Shown: positions 1 through 9,480 of the stretch, one piece after another
How the letters are laid out: the number at the start of each line of letters is the position of its first letter
Position numbering within the stretch: position 1 is the first letter of the stretch
DNA from: an uncultured Eubacterium sp.
GTDB lineage: Bacteria > Bacillota > Clostridia > Oscillospirales > Acutalibacteraceae
Reading direction: 5' to 3'
DNA length: 21,393 nt
Assembly (NCBI GenBank): GCA_902462495.1
Contig: CABQCC010000014.1
Coordinates: 1-21,393, forward strand
Notes under the pieces: generated by a model
The model's database searches: none
What the model was told of the DNA's origin: nothing
The model's input: only the letters and a program-made list of their open reading frames with translations
Position numbers and translations under genes: made by a program

Positions 1-52
1 ACGAACAGCAAACCTTGCACAGCGAGAAAAGAGCTGGATATAAGTTTGAGCT

Positions 53-1207
53 TTATTTCGGGCAAGATATTGCGTAATCCTTTGCGTTGATGATTCCGTC
101 GGAATTCACATCGAACTTGCGGTTTTCGTCTGTAGCATACTCGTTAAGATATTTCACAAACGGCTCTTTTGCCGTCTTGGAACATCTTGAACATCCAAGC
201 ACAAAATCCTGATTTTCAACACCTGTCGGCACAAGGTCATGACCGAGAGGAGCAAGCTTTTCCTTGTAGGTTTCGCCACAGCCGATGCAGGTGTAAATAT
301 CGTAGCCGTAGTCCTCACAAGTCGGCTTAACAGTTGATGAAACCGCATACTTGTGCTCACTGCAAACATATTCAGTCACAACGGTGAATTTGGCATTGTA
401 GTCATCGTTGCGATAGAAGCGTGCACCGAGATAGTATCTTTTGCCCGCCTTTAGGTTATATGTAAGCTTAAAGCCAAAGTCGCCGTTGCTGAAAATGTCG
501 CCATATGCAATGGAAGATTGTTGCAACTCTTTGAGCGTTGTGCCGTACACATAGTTTTCAGCGTCGAACAAACAACCGACAGTAATCGAATCGCCAAGCG
601 AATAGAAAGTCAGCTTGCCGTCAGTAAGCGGAACGAACGACCAAAGCTGCAATTCATCACTTTCCGTGATATAAGCCTCTGTGCGCTTGCCGTCCATAGG
701 AGAGTCGAACATAATATTGTTCCTGAAGCAATAATGTTGCGCCGCACTTTTGGTTGAACAATGCACAAGAAAGCCCTGCGGAACTTGCATATTTTCGTCA
801 TAGCCAAAAGCATAATCGCCAACGGTTGCAACGCTGTCGGGCACGGTAATTTCAAGCAAATTGTTGATTCCCGCAAAAGAGGCTGTGCCGATTGACTTTA
901 CGCTGTTTGAAATCTCAACACTTTCAACATACTTGAACTTTGCAAAGGCATAATCACCTACTGCGGTTATGCCGTCGCTGATGACAATCTTTTTTGTTTC
1001 GTCCATATAAGCGTGCCACGGACGCTTGTCGAGGTTGGTTTCTGTATAATTTGAGACATCACCGTTGCCGGTAATCGTGAGGGTTGCGGCTTCGGGATTG
1101 TAATCATACGAAACCGTATTCGCAAATGCTGTGAAGCTAATGCTCAAAATGCCGGATATAATCAAAGCAACAGCCAAAACAACGCATATTAACTTTTTGT
1201 TTTTCAT
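53..1207 (-). CDS. Secreted BspA-like leucine-rich-repeat protein with C-terminal CxxC/dockerin-like module
   Basis: Predicted extracellular protein of 384 residues, function unknown. Seen: signal peptide (KNKK n-region, hydrophobic core, likely cut after AFA near residue 29). Next come BspA-type leucine-rich repeats (about 35-150) with phrases such as IVISDGITAVGDYAF and LLEITVPDSVATVGDYAF. Then a beta-rich stretch resembling a pre-peptidase C-terminal fold (about 175-277), a cysteine-rich ribbon (about 278-323; CxxC, GH) and a terminal CSRC followed by one dockerin-like calcium loop (FDVNSDGIINAKDYAI, about 364-380). An in-frame ATG at 1276 was rejected: it lies upstream of the -10 box at 1266-1271, while the ATG at 1207 directly precedes a normal signal peptide. 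The ribosome site is weak (GGATGTGG). It shares its C-terminal module with the next LRR gene upstream. BspA-like repeats often bind host or matrix proteins (family knowledge); any ligand here is unknown. Confidence 0.85.
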   Translation of the reverse strand: MKNKKLICVVLAVALIISGILSISFTAFANTVSYDYNPEAATLTITGNGDVSNYTETNLDKRPWHAYMDETKKIVISDGITAVGDYAFAKFKYVESVEISNSVKSIGTASFAGINNLLEITVPDSVATVGDYAFGYDENMQVPQGFLVHCSTKSAAQHYCFRNNIMFDSPMDGKRTEAYITESDELQLWSFVPLTDGKLTFYSLGDSITVGCLFDAENYVYGTTLKELQQSSIAYGDIFSNGDFGFKLTYNLKAGKRYYLGARFYRNDDYNAKFTVVTEYVCSEHKYAVSSTVKPTCEDYGYDIYTCIGCGETYKEKLAPLGHDLVPTGVENQDFVLGCSRCSKTAKEPFVKYLNEYATDENRKFDVNSDGIINAKDYAISCPK

Positions 1208-1255
1208 AAATCCACATCCGTAAAAATTGTAATTTTTTATCGCATTAATAACAAT

Positions 1256-1283
1256 GCCTGCAACGATTATACTCATTGCAGGC
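1256..1283. repeat. Inverted repeat enclosing a -10 box
   Basis: GCCTGCAA (1256-1263) and TTGCAGGC (1276-1283) form an 8-bp perfect inverted repeat with a 12-nt centre. The centre contains the minus-strand -10 hexamer TATAAT (1266-1271). It could be an operator, or a hairpin left from termination after the upstream gene. No U-run follows the stem in the minus direction, which argues against a classical terminator. Confidence 0.6.
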
Positions 1284-1294
1284 TAAAAAATCAA
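1266..1294 (-). promoter_or_regulatory. SigA-type promoter for the BspA-like LRR gene
   Basis: On the minus strand: TTGATT (1294-1289), a 17-nt spacer, TATAAT (1271-1266). Predicted transcription start is near 1259, about 52 nt before the ATG at 1207. The -10 lies inside the inverted repeat at 1256-1283. Confidence 0.65.
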
Positions 1295-1297
1295 GAG

Positions 1298-2704
1298 TTA
1301 ATTATTTGTTAACTTGAAATCTTTTATGATTATTGCATAATCCTTTCCGTTTACAACGCCGTCATTGTTCAAATCTGCATCAGGATTGTAGTTAGGGTCG
1401 TCCTTGTAGCAGTTGAGAGTGTTCAGGAAGTTGAAATGCAAAGTCTTTTTGTCGCACTTTGTGCACTTGATGTCAACTTCACCTGTTGAAGAATCAATTT
1501 TTCCAACAAGATTGTGGTCGTCTGCCCACACGATATAAACATTCATATCCCTTGTGACATTTGAGCAGTCCTCCGACCAAGAAACATACTTTTTACAGCT
1601 TGGAGCTTCAGGAACTTCCGGAGTGGCTACACCCTCGCCCGATTTTACAAGCTTATAGCTAAGACGCACGCTCTTGGTTTCGTCAAGATAGAAGTTTACT
1701 TGATACATATCTCTGGTGACAACCGTGTTGACTGTCATATTTTCGCAATTCGCATTGCCTGTATCATATTTATAAGTGAAACCGTCCTTGACCGATTCGT
1801 CAATCGGGTCAACAAGCTTGCCCGAAATGTTGAAAACTTCGCCTGTTACAAATTCGCCGTTTGAATAAGCAAGGATAGTTTCCTCGCCCTCCTCGGTTTG
1901 AACAACCGTGTCAAGCGTGGTTGACACAATCTTTGTCGGGTCTGCAAAAGTTTTTGGAATAACGGTTTTGTTTTCCCTAACCGTTGCAGGTAGTTCAATC
2001 CATTGGTCGCCGATTGAACCCGTTGAAGTGTTGACAAGCGCTGTGTTTGCCGAAAGGTCGAGTTCCGCAATATGGTTCTTTGCACATTGCAATTCCTCAA
2101 GCTTTGTGTTTGCACTCAAATCAAGCTCGCTGAGTTCGTTTTGAGTTACATAAAGTCTTGTAAGTTCCGTATTTTTGCTCAAATCAAGCTTTGCAATCTT
2201 GTTTGTATTGGCAATCAAACTGCTGAGTTGCGGACAGCCCGACACATCAAGCGCCGTGAGAGCACTGTTTTCGCAATAAAGCGTTGTCAAATTAGGAAGG
2301 TTGCCCACCGTGAGCGAAGCAAGTTTCTCGTTGCCCGAAACTTTGACCGTGTTCAACATTTTGTTCTTGCTGATGTCAAGAGATGTGAGTTCAAGCGAAG
2401 AAGCGGAAAGTCTTTCAAGATTGTAGAACTTTTCAATACCCTTGAGGCTTGAAACAGGTTCGTCAATGTCAACATCCAGCCACATACTCTTTGCAACTTT
2501 AAGCTCCGAGTCGGACAAATATTCGTTTCCGTCCAAATCCCAAGTTTCCAAAATATAGTTACGGAAAGCTCTGTCGGGGAAATTCAGTTCGTTGATTGCA
2601 ACCAAATCCTCGGCAAAAGCCACACTGCCTAACGAAAGGCAGGTGACTAATGTGAGTAATGCCAGAACAGAGGCTATACCTTTTTTAATATATAATTTTA
2701 TCAT
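1298..2704 (-). CDS. Secreted leucine-rich-repeat protein with InlB-like repeat and C-terminal CxxC/dockerin-like module
   Basis: Predicted extracellular protein of 468 residues. Seen: signal peptide 1-31 (ends AFA). An N-terminal cap 36-70 (INELNFPDRAFRNYI, then EF-hand-like D56-L-D58-G59) is typical of Firmicutes LRR proteins. Leucine-rich repeats of about 21 residues (LDLSxNTxLxxL) run 88-225, followed by a spacer and an InlB/Flg_new-like beta repeat about 334-393 (VNFYLDETKSV...SWSEDCSNVTRDMNVYIVW). The C-terminus has C414xxC417 and a single dockerin-like loop, D444-x-N446-x-D448-G449 to D455. Start: ATG at 2704 with AGAGG about 11 nt upstream. The gene begins 20 nt after the stop of the giant Big_2/FIVAR gene, so co-transcription is likely. 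LRR and InlB-like repeats suggest protein-protein contact at the surface; no enzyme domain is visible. Only one calcium loop is clear, whereas classical type I dockerins have two. Confidence 0.85.
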   Translation of the reverse strand: MIKLYIKKGIASVLALLTLVTCLSLGSVAFAEDLVAINELNFPDRAFRNYILETWDLDGNEYLSDSELKVAKSMWLDVDIDEPVSSLKGIEKFYNLERLSASSLELTSLDISKNKMLNTVKVSGNEKLASLTVGNLPNLTTLYCENSALTALDVSGCPQLSSLIANTNKIAKLDLSKNTELTRLYVTQNELSELDLSANTKLEELQCAKNHIAELDLSANTALVNTSTGSIGDQWIELPATVRENKTVIPKTFADPTKIVSTTLDTVVQTEEGEETILAYSNGEFVTGEVFNISGKLVDPIDESVKDGFTYKYDTGNANCENMTVNTVVTRDMYQVNFYLDETKSVRLSYKLVKSGEGVATPEVPEAPSCKKYVSWSEDCSNVTRDMNVYIVWADDHNLVGKIDSSTGEVDIKCTKCDKKTLHFNFLNTLNCYKDDPNYNPDADLNNDGVVNGKDYAIIIKDFKLTNN

Positions 2705-2724
2705 AATTTAGTATACCTCTTTTA

Positions 2725-5700
2725 TCACTTTTGTTTGATGACAACAGGAATTATCGTTGTCACTTCTTCGCCGTTGGCATTTGTTACGGTGCAAATAATT
2801 TTTGTTTCAACGGACTGCATAAATTTAGCTTTAGTTGTAAGGTTAACTACACCATCGTTGCTGATTGTGATATAGTCAGAATTATTTGACTCCCACTTAA
2901 CTGCGGTAGGCTCTGTGTAGCCAACTTCATCGGTGCCGTAGCTGAGTGTGAACGGAGCGAAATCTCTGTATCCGAATGAGTAACCCGACTTTGTTACAGA
3001 GTCAACTTTTTGACCGTCAAGAGTGATATAAATCGACTTGATAGGCACAATCTTGTTAACAAGTTGAATATTGTAGGTGTATGTGGTTTCTCTGTCGTAA
3101 TCATCAACAACTCGTGCATTGACTGTAACAGAAGCGGAATCGCCTGTTTTTGTGAGAACAATATTTTGCTTGCCCTCGCCGATTGCAGATGTCACATTTG
3201 TTTCGTTGCTTGTTGTGAGTTCAAATGTCTTGTACATATTGCCCTTAATAGCAACATCAATTGTCAACTTGTTGTCAACGGTTTCATAGCTCATTCCGTT
3301 TGCAATAGCTTCGCCGTTTACAGTCATTGTGACAACAGGAAGCACAAACTTGTGGCTTTCAAGTTCGCTGACAGTTGTTTGGAGCTTTGTGCAAGCATCA
3401 TCAATTTCTTTCTGAGTGGCGTCAGGATTGCTGAAAACTGCTTCTGCATTTGCCAAATCTTCCTGAAGTCTTGTGCCGTATTTGTACTCATAATCTTGAT
3501 AGTTGAGTGCTCTTGCCTGAATAATTGCTTCTTCAAGTGCCGAAGTATCCCAAGTTGTTTGAACTTGAACTTCGCCGACATAACCGCCGTCTACAGTTGT
3601 AACCTTGATGGTGGTCTTGCCCTGCGACTTGAAGGTAACAAGTCCGTCTGCATTGACTGTTGCAACTTTCTCGTCCATTGACTCATAAAGACAAGTTGTT
3701 ACGGAAGCAGGGATTTTTGAAACCGTTGAATCACTTACGATAGTAGGAGTGATTTGCTTTTGCTTATTCGGAGAACCGTAAAGAAGTGTTGTGTCAAAAG
3801 ACAAACTCTTTACAGCATTTCTTACAAACGAAACATAAACGCTGTCCGAATAGGTGTCGCCATAATCGGTTTTAACCGTTGCGGTTATTTTAGCCGAACC
3901 CGGAAGTGCAGTTGTGTTTGTTACATAACCCTCCTTGCTGACGGTAATTGACTCATTTGATGAGCTCCAAGTGATTGATGAATACATACCGTCATCAGGG
4001 GAAATCTTGCTGTTGAGATTGATTCCCACGCCGTTGAGCGATGTTGACTGGTATCTGATGAATCCCGGATTGACTTCTTTGATTTCGCTTTGTGAATCAT
4101 TGAGCCAAATCTTAATGCCTGTTGCCGGTTTGTAGCCCGAAAGGTTGCCGTATGCTTCGTTAAGCTTGCGAAGTGCGGCGTTAACCTCCTGCTGTGTTGA
4201 CTTATTGGCATTTATCATTTCCTTGCAGATTTTAACCTGCTCGCTCAATGCGTCAAGCGAAGAAGCGGTATATTGGTTTGTATCCTTAACCTTATTAATT
4301 AAGTCCTCATATTCCGTAACCTTTGCTGCAAGTTCGCTGTAATCGGTTTCGATATGAACAGGGATTATCTTGATGATACCGCCGTCAAATGTTTTTACAA
4401 TAATGTTGCAGTCGCCTGCGTTTACAGGAGTGACAACACCATTTTCGGAAACTGTTGCAACCTCTTCGTTTGTGGAGCTGAACACAACCTTGTTGAGATA
4501 GCCTGTGCCCGTACCTGTTGTTGTGGCAGTAATCTTTTGAGGTTCTGATGTGCCCTTGAGTTCAAGAAGTGACTCAGGCTGAACCGAAAGACCCGTACAA
4601 ACAACATCGCCCATTGTTATCCAAATCTCACGCTCAGTTGTTTTGCCGTAATCGTTGGTGAAAACAACCTTTACTCTCGCCCAAGCAACCGCTGTTGTTG
4701 CCGACGAAGGTGTGAGTGTGAATGTTCCGCTTGAAAGTTTCGAATCCATATGCGATCTTTCAAGAATTTCCCAAGTAACGCTCTTGTACATAGCGTTTTC
4801 AGGGTTGCATTTTGCGGTGAGAACAACGTCGTTTCTGTTATTACTGCTTTCGTATGCCTTTGAAAGGTCAACCGAAAGAGCGCTGTTTGAACCGATTGTT
4901 CCGCTTGCAACGGTTCTTGCCGAAGAAGAAGCGAGCTTACGAGCCTTTGTTTCGTAATTAACTGTGATTGAATCAACGAAAACATACGGATGTTCCGCAA
5001 GAGCCTCGCCCGCTGTTTTGAGTGCGGAAGTTGCGTCATCGATAGCTTTCTGGCTCATTGTCTTGTCGTTGAGAACATTGATTGCCTCATCATAAGCATT
5101 TTTGAATGCCATACCGTACTCATATTCGTACTGAGTATAGTCAACGCTTTCATATTCTTGGATAGCTTCTTTAAGAGCTGTTCTGTCGCCCTCTGTGGAA
5201 ACCTTACATTCGGCATAGATACCGCCGTCATATGATACGCAACGAACAACCGTTGAACCTGCACTTACAAAGTGAACTGTGCCGTCCTGGTCGATTGTTG
5301 CAACATTTTCGTCATCCGACTCCCAATAGTAATCTCTAATGTCAGCCTTTTGGAGGTGAGAGAGCGATTTGCCATCAGGCAAGATGTTTGCCTTGAGCAC
5401 ATATGTTGAGCCGATAGCACCTGCTACATTATAAGTATTCAATTCAATGCCGGTAACAGGATTCTTTGAGTACGATACCCAAACGGTGTCGTAGAATTCC
5501 TTGCCGAACGAATCGGTTACAACGCACTTGATTTCGCCATAGCACGGCTTGTTTGATGTCGGTGAGCATACACCGTCCGACGATACGGAAATATCGGTCG
5601 TTGAAGAAATCCATTCTGCCTTTTGATATGTTGCGTTGTTAGGATAAAGTCTGATTTTAAGATTAAGTTTTGCGTTTGTATAGTTCCAACCGCCTGTGAG

Positions 5701-8700
5701 GAGGTTAAGGTCGTACTGATAGAACTCCTTTGTCTGCTCGCCGTCAAGATAAAGTTCTACCTTTTTGATGTCAACATACTTTTTGAGGTTGTCTTGTGCT
5801 TCTTTAAGTTTTGCGCACTGTGCGTCAACTTCCTCTTGTGTGCTGTTTTTGTTTGCAAGCATTTCTTCCGCTTCCTGCTTTGCGGTAATAAACGGTTGCC
5901 ATGTTTCGGGATAGAAGCTTTCTTCTCTAAGCGCAAGGCTGTCGATTTGATTCAAAAGAAGTGCAAGGTTGTCATAGTTTGTGGTAACAGTTACCTTACA
6001 TTCTGCCTTGAATCCGCCGTCTGCGGTTGTTGCAACGATTCTTGCATTACCGCCGTAAAGGAATGATACCACGCCGTTTTCGTCAACGGTACAAACCTTT
6101 TCGTTTGTTGAGCTCCAAGTAACCGCTCCGACAGAAGCTTCCGACTTGCCGATAACGGATTTTGGATGAACAACAGCTTCAAGCTTTTGAGTTTCGCCGA
6201 TTTTTGCCTCGGTGATTTCGTTAGGTTTTATTTCAACGTCTGTTGCTTTTTTCTTTGCAAAGGCAATGTGAACAACATCTATAACCTTGGTGCCGCTGTA
6301 GTCGGTTATCGAGCAAGTGATGTCCGCTGCGCAAGCTTCGTTTTTTGTCGGACGGCAAATACCGTTTTCGTCAACCGAAACAGAGCTGTTTGACGAACTC
6401 CACTTTACCTTTGAATACATAGCACCCTTTGGATTAATCTTGTAGTCAAAATCGTAGCTGTAATTCTTATAATTCTTTGCTGTGCCAACCTGAACGGTGA
6501 CATAGTTGCTGTCAAGCGCAACACCGTGTGTGCCCGTGATTTGAACATCCGTGATGCTGACAAATCCGCCAATTTTGGTGAAAGCGGCAAGGAGATTTGC
6601 GGCTGTTGTGTCAACAACATTTTGTGACGCCATTTCTTCCTCATCAAGCACGATATATGCAAGGTTGAGCTTTCTGCAATAATCTTTGTAGTATTTTTTG
6701 TTGAAATTTGTTTTGTAAACAACTGTTCTTTCGCAAAGGTTAACAAGTTCTCTGAGCGTTTGTTTGTCAGGCCTTACGGTTACGGTCCTTTCGGCACGAA
6801 ACGCACCGTCGGCAGATACGCAATAAAGTGTTGCCGTGCCGACATCGTGAGCCGTAAGTACAGCGTCCGAATTGTCGTTGCCCTTGTTTTCAACCGTGAA
6901 GATTTCTTCATCGGAGGAATACCAGTTTGCATCGTAGCAAGCATATCCGGAACTGTCCCAAGAACCGCTGAAGGTCATTGTGTGAGTTGCCTCACCTGTT
7001 TTGCCGTTAATGAGGTCGATAGTCTTCTCATTAATATCGTTGCCTGTTGCATAGTTTCTTGTGACACAAACGGTGATAACATTTGATTTTACCTGACCGT
7101 CCAACGACACAGCGTAAACATCATACTTTTGAGCATATTCGTTTGCCGCCTTGATTGTGATTTCGTTTGTGTGAGTGTCCTCAGAAATCTTTTGTTCGTA
7201 GTTGCCGTTGCTGACAACCCACTTGATGTCCTTGAAGGTTGCGTTTTCAGGATAAACATCGGCTGAAACTGCTGTGCCAATGCCGTTATAAGCTGTGCCC
7301 ACGCCGATTTTTTCGGTGCAATAATAGTAATCTTTACCGTTGATATTTATGGTTTCGTTTCTGCCGAGCGAAGCACCCAAACCGAGCGGTTTTGTTACCT
7401 TGATGTCAATCTTTTCAACAGGAATACCCGTTTCAACCTCTTTAATCGCCGTGTACGAACTGATTTCGTAGAAGCTTCCGTCAGAAATGCGATAGCCTGT
7501 TTTTGCTTCAAGCGCAATCTTGCACTTACCGCCGTTGAGCGGAGTGAAATGTCCCTTGCTGTCAATCTTGCCGACATTGTTGGCATCTACAGCTTCGGCA
7601 TCGCCCTCTGCCCAAATATATGTTGGATTGCCGTCCTCGTCCTCAGGACCGACCATACCCCACTTTATGTAGAGGTTGTCGCTCTCGGCAACACGCTTTG
7701 GATAAACCGTGTAGGTGAAATTCTCTGTTTCTTCAATGCCTACAAGCGATTTACCTTTGATGTCAACCTTTGAGAGGTACTTACCCGTTTTACCCGTAAC
7801 GGTGATTTCCATACTGCGGTCAACATTGTTTGTTGTTGAAGTTGCGTGAATTTTTACCGTCTTTGATGAAAGTGAGCCGAGCGAACCGCCTGCATCAAGA
7901 CCTGTTACAACACCTGTTTCTTTGTCTACGCAAGCAATGCTTGGGTCCTCCGATGTCCACACAATGTCGGAAACATCGCCGACAGTCGGAACAACATTTG
8001 TCGGGCTGAGCTGGATTTGCTGACCCTCTTTAACCGTCTTTAAGCCGTCAATTTCAAACTTTTCAATCGGCTTAGATTTTACGACAGTAAAGTCGATTGT
8101 GTCGTTATACACAAATTGCAAGCAAAGGTTTGCGATGAGTTTTACTGCCGTTGCAGTAAGCTGAACAGGGTCGGCTGTGTCACCCACGATGTCAGAAATT
8201 GCAAAGCAAGCGTCCAAAATTGCGGCAAGCACATTTCGGTTAATATCAAGACCGATGTACTTGATGATGATGTCGGCTGCCTTTTTAGAGTCGATTGTGC
8301 CGGTGTGCTGAAGTTTATAGAAATAGTTGATGAACTTGAGCAAACCCTGAATGACATCGTCCGAATCAGGAGACACCATAATCGTTGCCGTGCCGATGTT
8401 TTTAAATTTTACAAGACCGCTGTCGTCAACCGTTGCAACAACCTTGCCCTGTGATGCTATTGATGAAGATTTTACGGAGTATACTGTGCCAAAGTTGAGT
8501 CTTTGAGGTGTTGTGATAGCATAAAGCTGAACCTGACCGCCCTTTGCAACTGTGTCCGGCACTTGAGATTTGTTGGTGATATGTGTGCCGTTCGGCAAAA
8601 ATGCCGCATACCATTCTTCGTTCTTTTTGACAACAATTCTGATGACATCATCAGCCTGCTTTTCGCCGTACTTGTCATAAAGCACGCAGTGAACATTTGA

Positions 8701-9291
8701 GTTAACCTTGTCAAGATATGTACGAAGCGAATCGATAAGTTCGCCCTTGTAGGATTCAATCTGCTCTGCAATCCAAGAATTTGAGCCGAGTGCCTTTTCG
8801 AGAATTCCGACGATTTCGTCTGTATCCATCGAGTCAATATCGACATATTCGTTGAAAAATGCTTTTTCAAGAATAGCGGCGAGAGGCGCACCCAAAAGCG
8901 GAATGGTCTTTACCTCGTTGTCAATCCAAAGGTGGATAACCGCACCCTTTGAGGAGTCGAACGCCTTTACCTTACCCGTCTGGTCAACATCGGCAAGTGC
9001 CGGTGCTTCGGAATACCATTTGACATAGCCGTTGTCGGGAAACATCGAGTCAATCATTTTGTACTTGAATTGAAGCTCGTCACCCTCGGTCATATAAACA
9101 ACATATTCCGTTTTGCCGTCCTCCTGATAACTCGGTACGATAGTATCCGTGTCGCTGAAGAAAATTTGAAGGTCGTATTTGCCCTCAACGCCGTCACCCG
9201 CAAATGCGCTCACCGCAGGCAATGTCGCTGTAACCGACATAACAACTGCAAGCATTATGCTGATGGCTTTTTTCAGAAAAGTCTTTTTCAT
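2725..9291 (-). CDS. Giant secreted Big_2/FIVAR tandem-repeat surface protein
   Basis: A 2188-residue predicted extracellular protein. Seen: signal peptide (MKKTFLKK, hydrophobic core, likely cut after AFA near residue 31). The N-terminal 400 residues mix Ig-like strands with helical inserts, and Big_2-like domains follow from about 408. After that comes a unit repeated five times: Ig-like domain, Big_2-like domain (signature WxSxxExVATVxxxGxVT and xxDGG), and a FIVAR helical domain. FIVAR domains start near residues 840, 1104, 1369, 1649 and 1914 and run about 70 residues each; a sixth copy ends after its Ig-like domains at the stop. No LPxTG, S-layer homology, dockerin or membrane anchor is visible, so surface retention is unexplained. 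FIVAR modules bind extracellular matrix or sugars in some adhesins, and Big_2 is found in intimins and invasins (family knowledge); an adhesin or cell-wall scaffold role is inference. Start ATG has GGAGG 9 nt upstream and a consensus promoter. First gene of the minus-strand surface block. Confidence 0.9.
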   Translation of the reverse strand: MKKTFLKKAISIMLAVVMSVTATLPAVSAFAGDGVEGKYDLQIFFSDTDTIVPSYQEDGKTEYVVYMTEGDELQFKYKMIDSMFPDNGYVKWYSEAPALADVDQTGKVKAFDSSKGAVIHLWIDNEVKTIPLLGAPLAAILEKAFFNEYVDIDSMDTDEIVGILEKALGSNSWIAEQIESYKGELIDSLRTYLDKVNSNVHCVLYDKYGEKQADDVIRIVVKKNEEWYAAFLPNGTHITNKSQVPDTVAKGGQVQLYAITTPQRLNFGTVYSVKSSSIASQGKVVATVDDSGLVKFKNIGTATIMVSPDSDDVIQGLLKFINYFYKLQHTGTIDSKKAADIIIKYIGLDINRNVLAAILDACFAISDIVGDTADPVQLTATAVKLIANLCLQFVYNDTIDFTVVKSKPIEKFEIDGLKTVKEGQQIQLSPTNVVPTVGDVSDIVWTSEDPSIACVDKETGVVTGLDAGGSLGSLSSKTVKIHATSTTNNVDRSMEITVTGKTGKYLSKVDIKGKSLVGIEETENFTYTVYPKRVAESDNLYIKWGMVGPEDEDGNPTYIWAEGDAEAVDANNVGKIDSKGHFTPLNGGKCKIALEAKTGYRISDGSFYEISSYTAIKEVETGIPVEKIDIKVTKPLGLGASLGRNETININGKDYYYCTEKIGVGTAYNGIGTAVSADVYPENATFKDIKWVVSNGNYEQKISEDTHTNEITIKAANEYAQKYDVYAVSLDGQVKSNVITVCVTRNYATGNDINEKTIDLINGKTGEATHTMTFSGSWDSSGYACYDANWYSSDEEIFTVENKGNDNSDAVLTAHDVGTATLYCVSADGAFRAERTVTVRPDKQTLRELVNLCERTVVYKTNFNKKYYKDYCRKLNLAYIVLDEEEMASQNVVDTTAANLLAAFTKIGGFVSITDVQITGTHGVALDSNYVTVQVGTAKNYKNYSYDFDYKINPKGAMYSKVKWSSSNSSVSVDENGICRPTKNEACAADITCSITDYSGTKVIDVVHIAFAKKKATDVEIKPNEITEAKIGETQKLEAVVHPKSVIGKSEASVGAVTWSSTNEKVCTVDENGVVSFLYGGNARIVATTADGGFKAECKVTVTTNYDNLALLLNQIDSLALREESFYPETWQPFITAKQEAEEMLANKNSTQEEVDAQCAKLKEAQDNLKKYVDIKKVELYLDGEQTKEFYQYDLNLLTGGWNYTNAKLNLKIRLYPNNATYQKAEWISSTTDISVSSDGVCSPTSNKPCYGEIKCVVTDSFGKEFYDTVWVSYSKNPVTGIELNTYNVAGAIGSTYVLKANILPDGKSLSHLQKADIRDYYWESDDENVATIDQDGTVHFVSAGSTVVRCVSYDGGIYAECKVSTEGDRTALKEAIQEYESVDYTQYEYEYGMAFKNAYDEAINVLNDKTMSQKAIDDATSALKTAGEALAEHPYVFVDSITVNYETKARKLASSSARTVASGTIGSNSALSVDLSKAYESSNNRNDVVLTAKCNPENAMYKSVTWEILERSHMDSKLSSGTFTLTPSSATTAVAWARVKVVFTNDYGKTTEREIWITMGDVVCTGLSVQPESLLELKGTSEPQKITATTTGTGTGYLNKVVFSSTNEEVATVSENGVVTPVNAGDCNIIVKTFDGGIIKIIPVHIETDYSELAAKVTEYEDLINKVKDTNQYTASSLDALSEQVKICKEMINANKSTQQEVNAALRKLNEAYGNLSGYKPATGIKIWLNDSQSEIKEVNPGFIRYQSTSLNGVGINLNSKISPDDGMYSSITWSSSNESITVSKEGYVTNTTALPGSAKITATVKTDYGDTYSDSVYVSFVRNAVKSLSFDTTLLYGSPNKQKQITPTIVSDSTVSKIPASVTTCLYESMDEKVATVNADGLVTFKSQGKTTIKVTTVDGGYVGEVQVQTTWDTSALEEAIIQARALNYQDYEYKYGTRLQEDLANAEAVFSNPDATQKEIDDACTKLQTTVSELESHKFVLPVVTMTVNGEAIANGMSYETVDNKLTIDVAIKGNMYKTFELTTSNETNVTSAIGEGKQNIVLTKTGDSASVTVNARVVDDYDRETTYTYNIQLVNKIVPIKSIYITLDGQKVDSVTKSGYSFGYRDFAPFTLSYGTDEVGYTEPTAVKWESNNSDYITISNDGVVNLTTKAKFMQSVETKIICTVTNANGEEVTTIIPVVIKQK

Positions 9292-9365
9292 AAGTTTTCC
9301 TCCATTAATTTTTTCTCCGTAAAACTCTTTTCTATTATATTTTATATAAAAAAGAACTTATGTAT

Positions 9366-9394
9366 ATTATAAACCTATTATATATTTTCGTCAA
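9366..9394 (-). promoter_or_regulatory. SigA-type promoter for the giant Big_2/FIVAR gene
   Basis: On the minus strand: TTGACG (9394-9389), a 17-nt spacer, and a perfect TATAAT (9371-9366). The predicted start is near 9359, giving a leader of about 68 nt that ends in GGAGG before the ATG at 9291. The surrounding stretch 9300-9480 is very A/T-rich and holds no gene. Confidence 0.8.
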
Positions 9395-9480
9395 CATTTA
9401 CCATATTGACATAAATTACAAACTTTTTTTGTACAGTTTGTGCATTAACACGACACTGTCATTACTAATTGTATAAAAAA

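Noticed and set aside
53..120. Frameshift at the end of the BspA-like gene that removed a second dockerin repeat
   Set aside because: The other LRR protein also has only one clear loop near its end, and no dockerin-like sequence was noticed in the 52 nt left before the window edge, so a short tail seems normal.
3010..3681. 223-codon open frame on the plus strand, antisense to the giant surface gene
   Set aside because: Its product is low-complexity and cysteine-rich, with no recognisable family. The minus-strand frame has signal peptide, domains, promoter and ribosome site.
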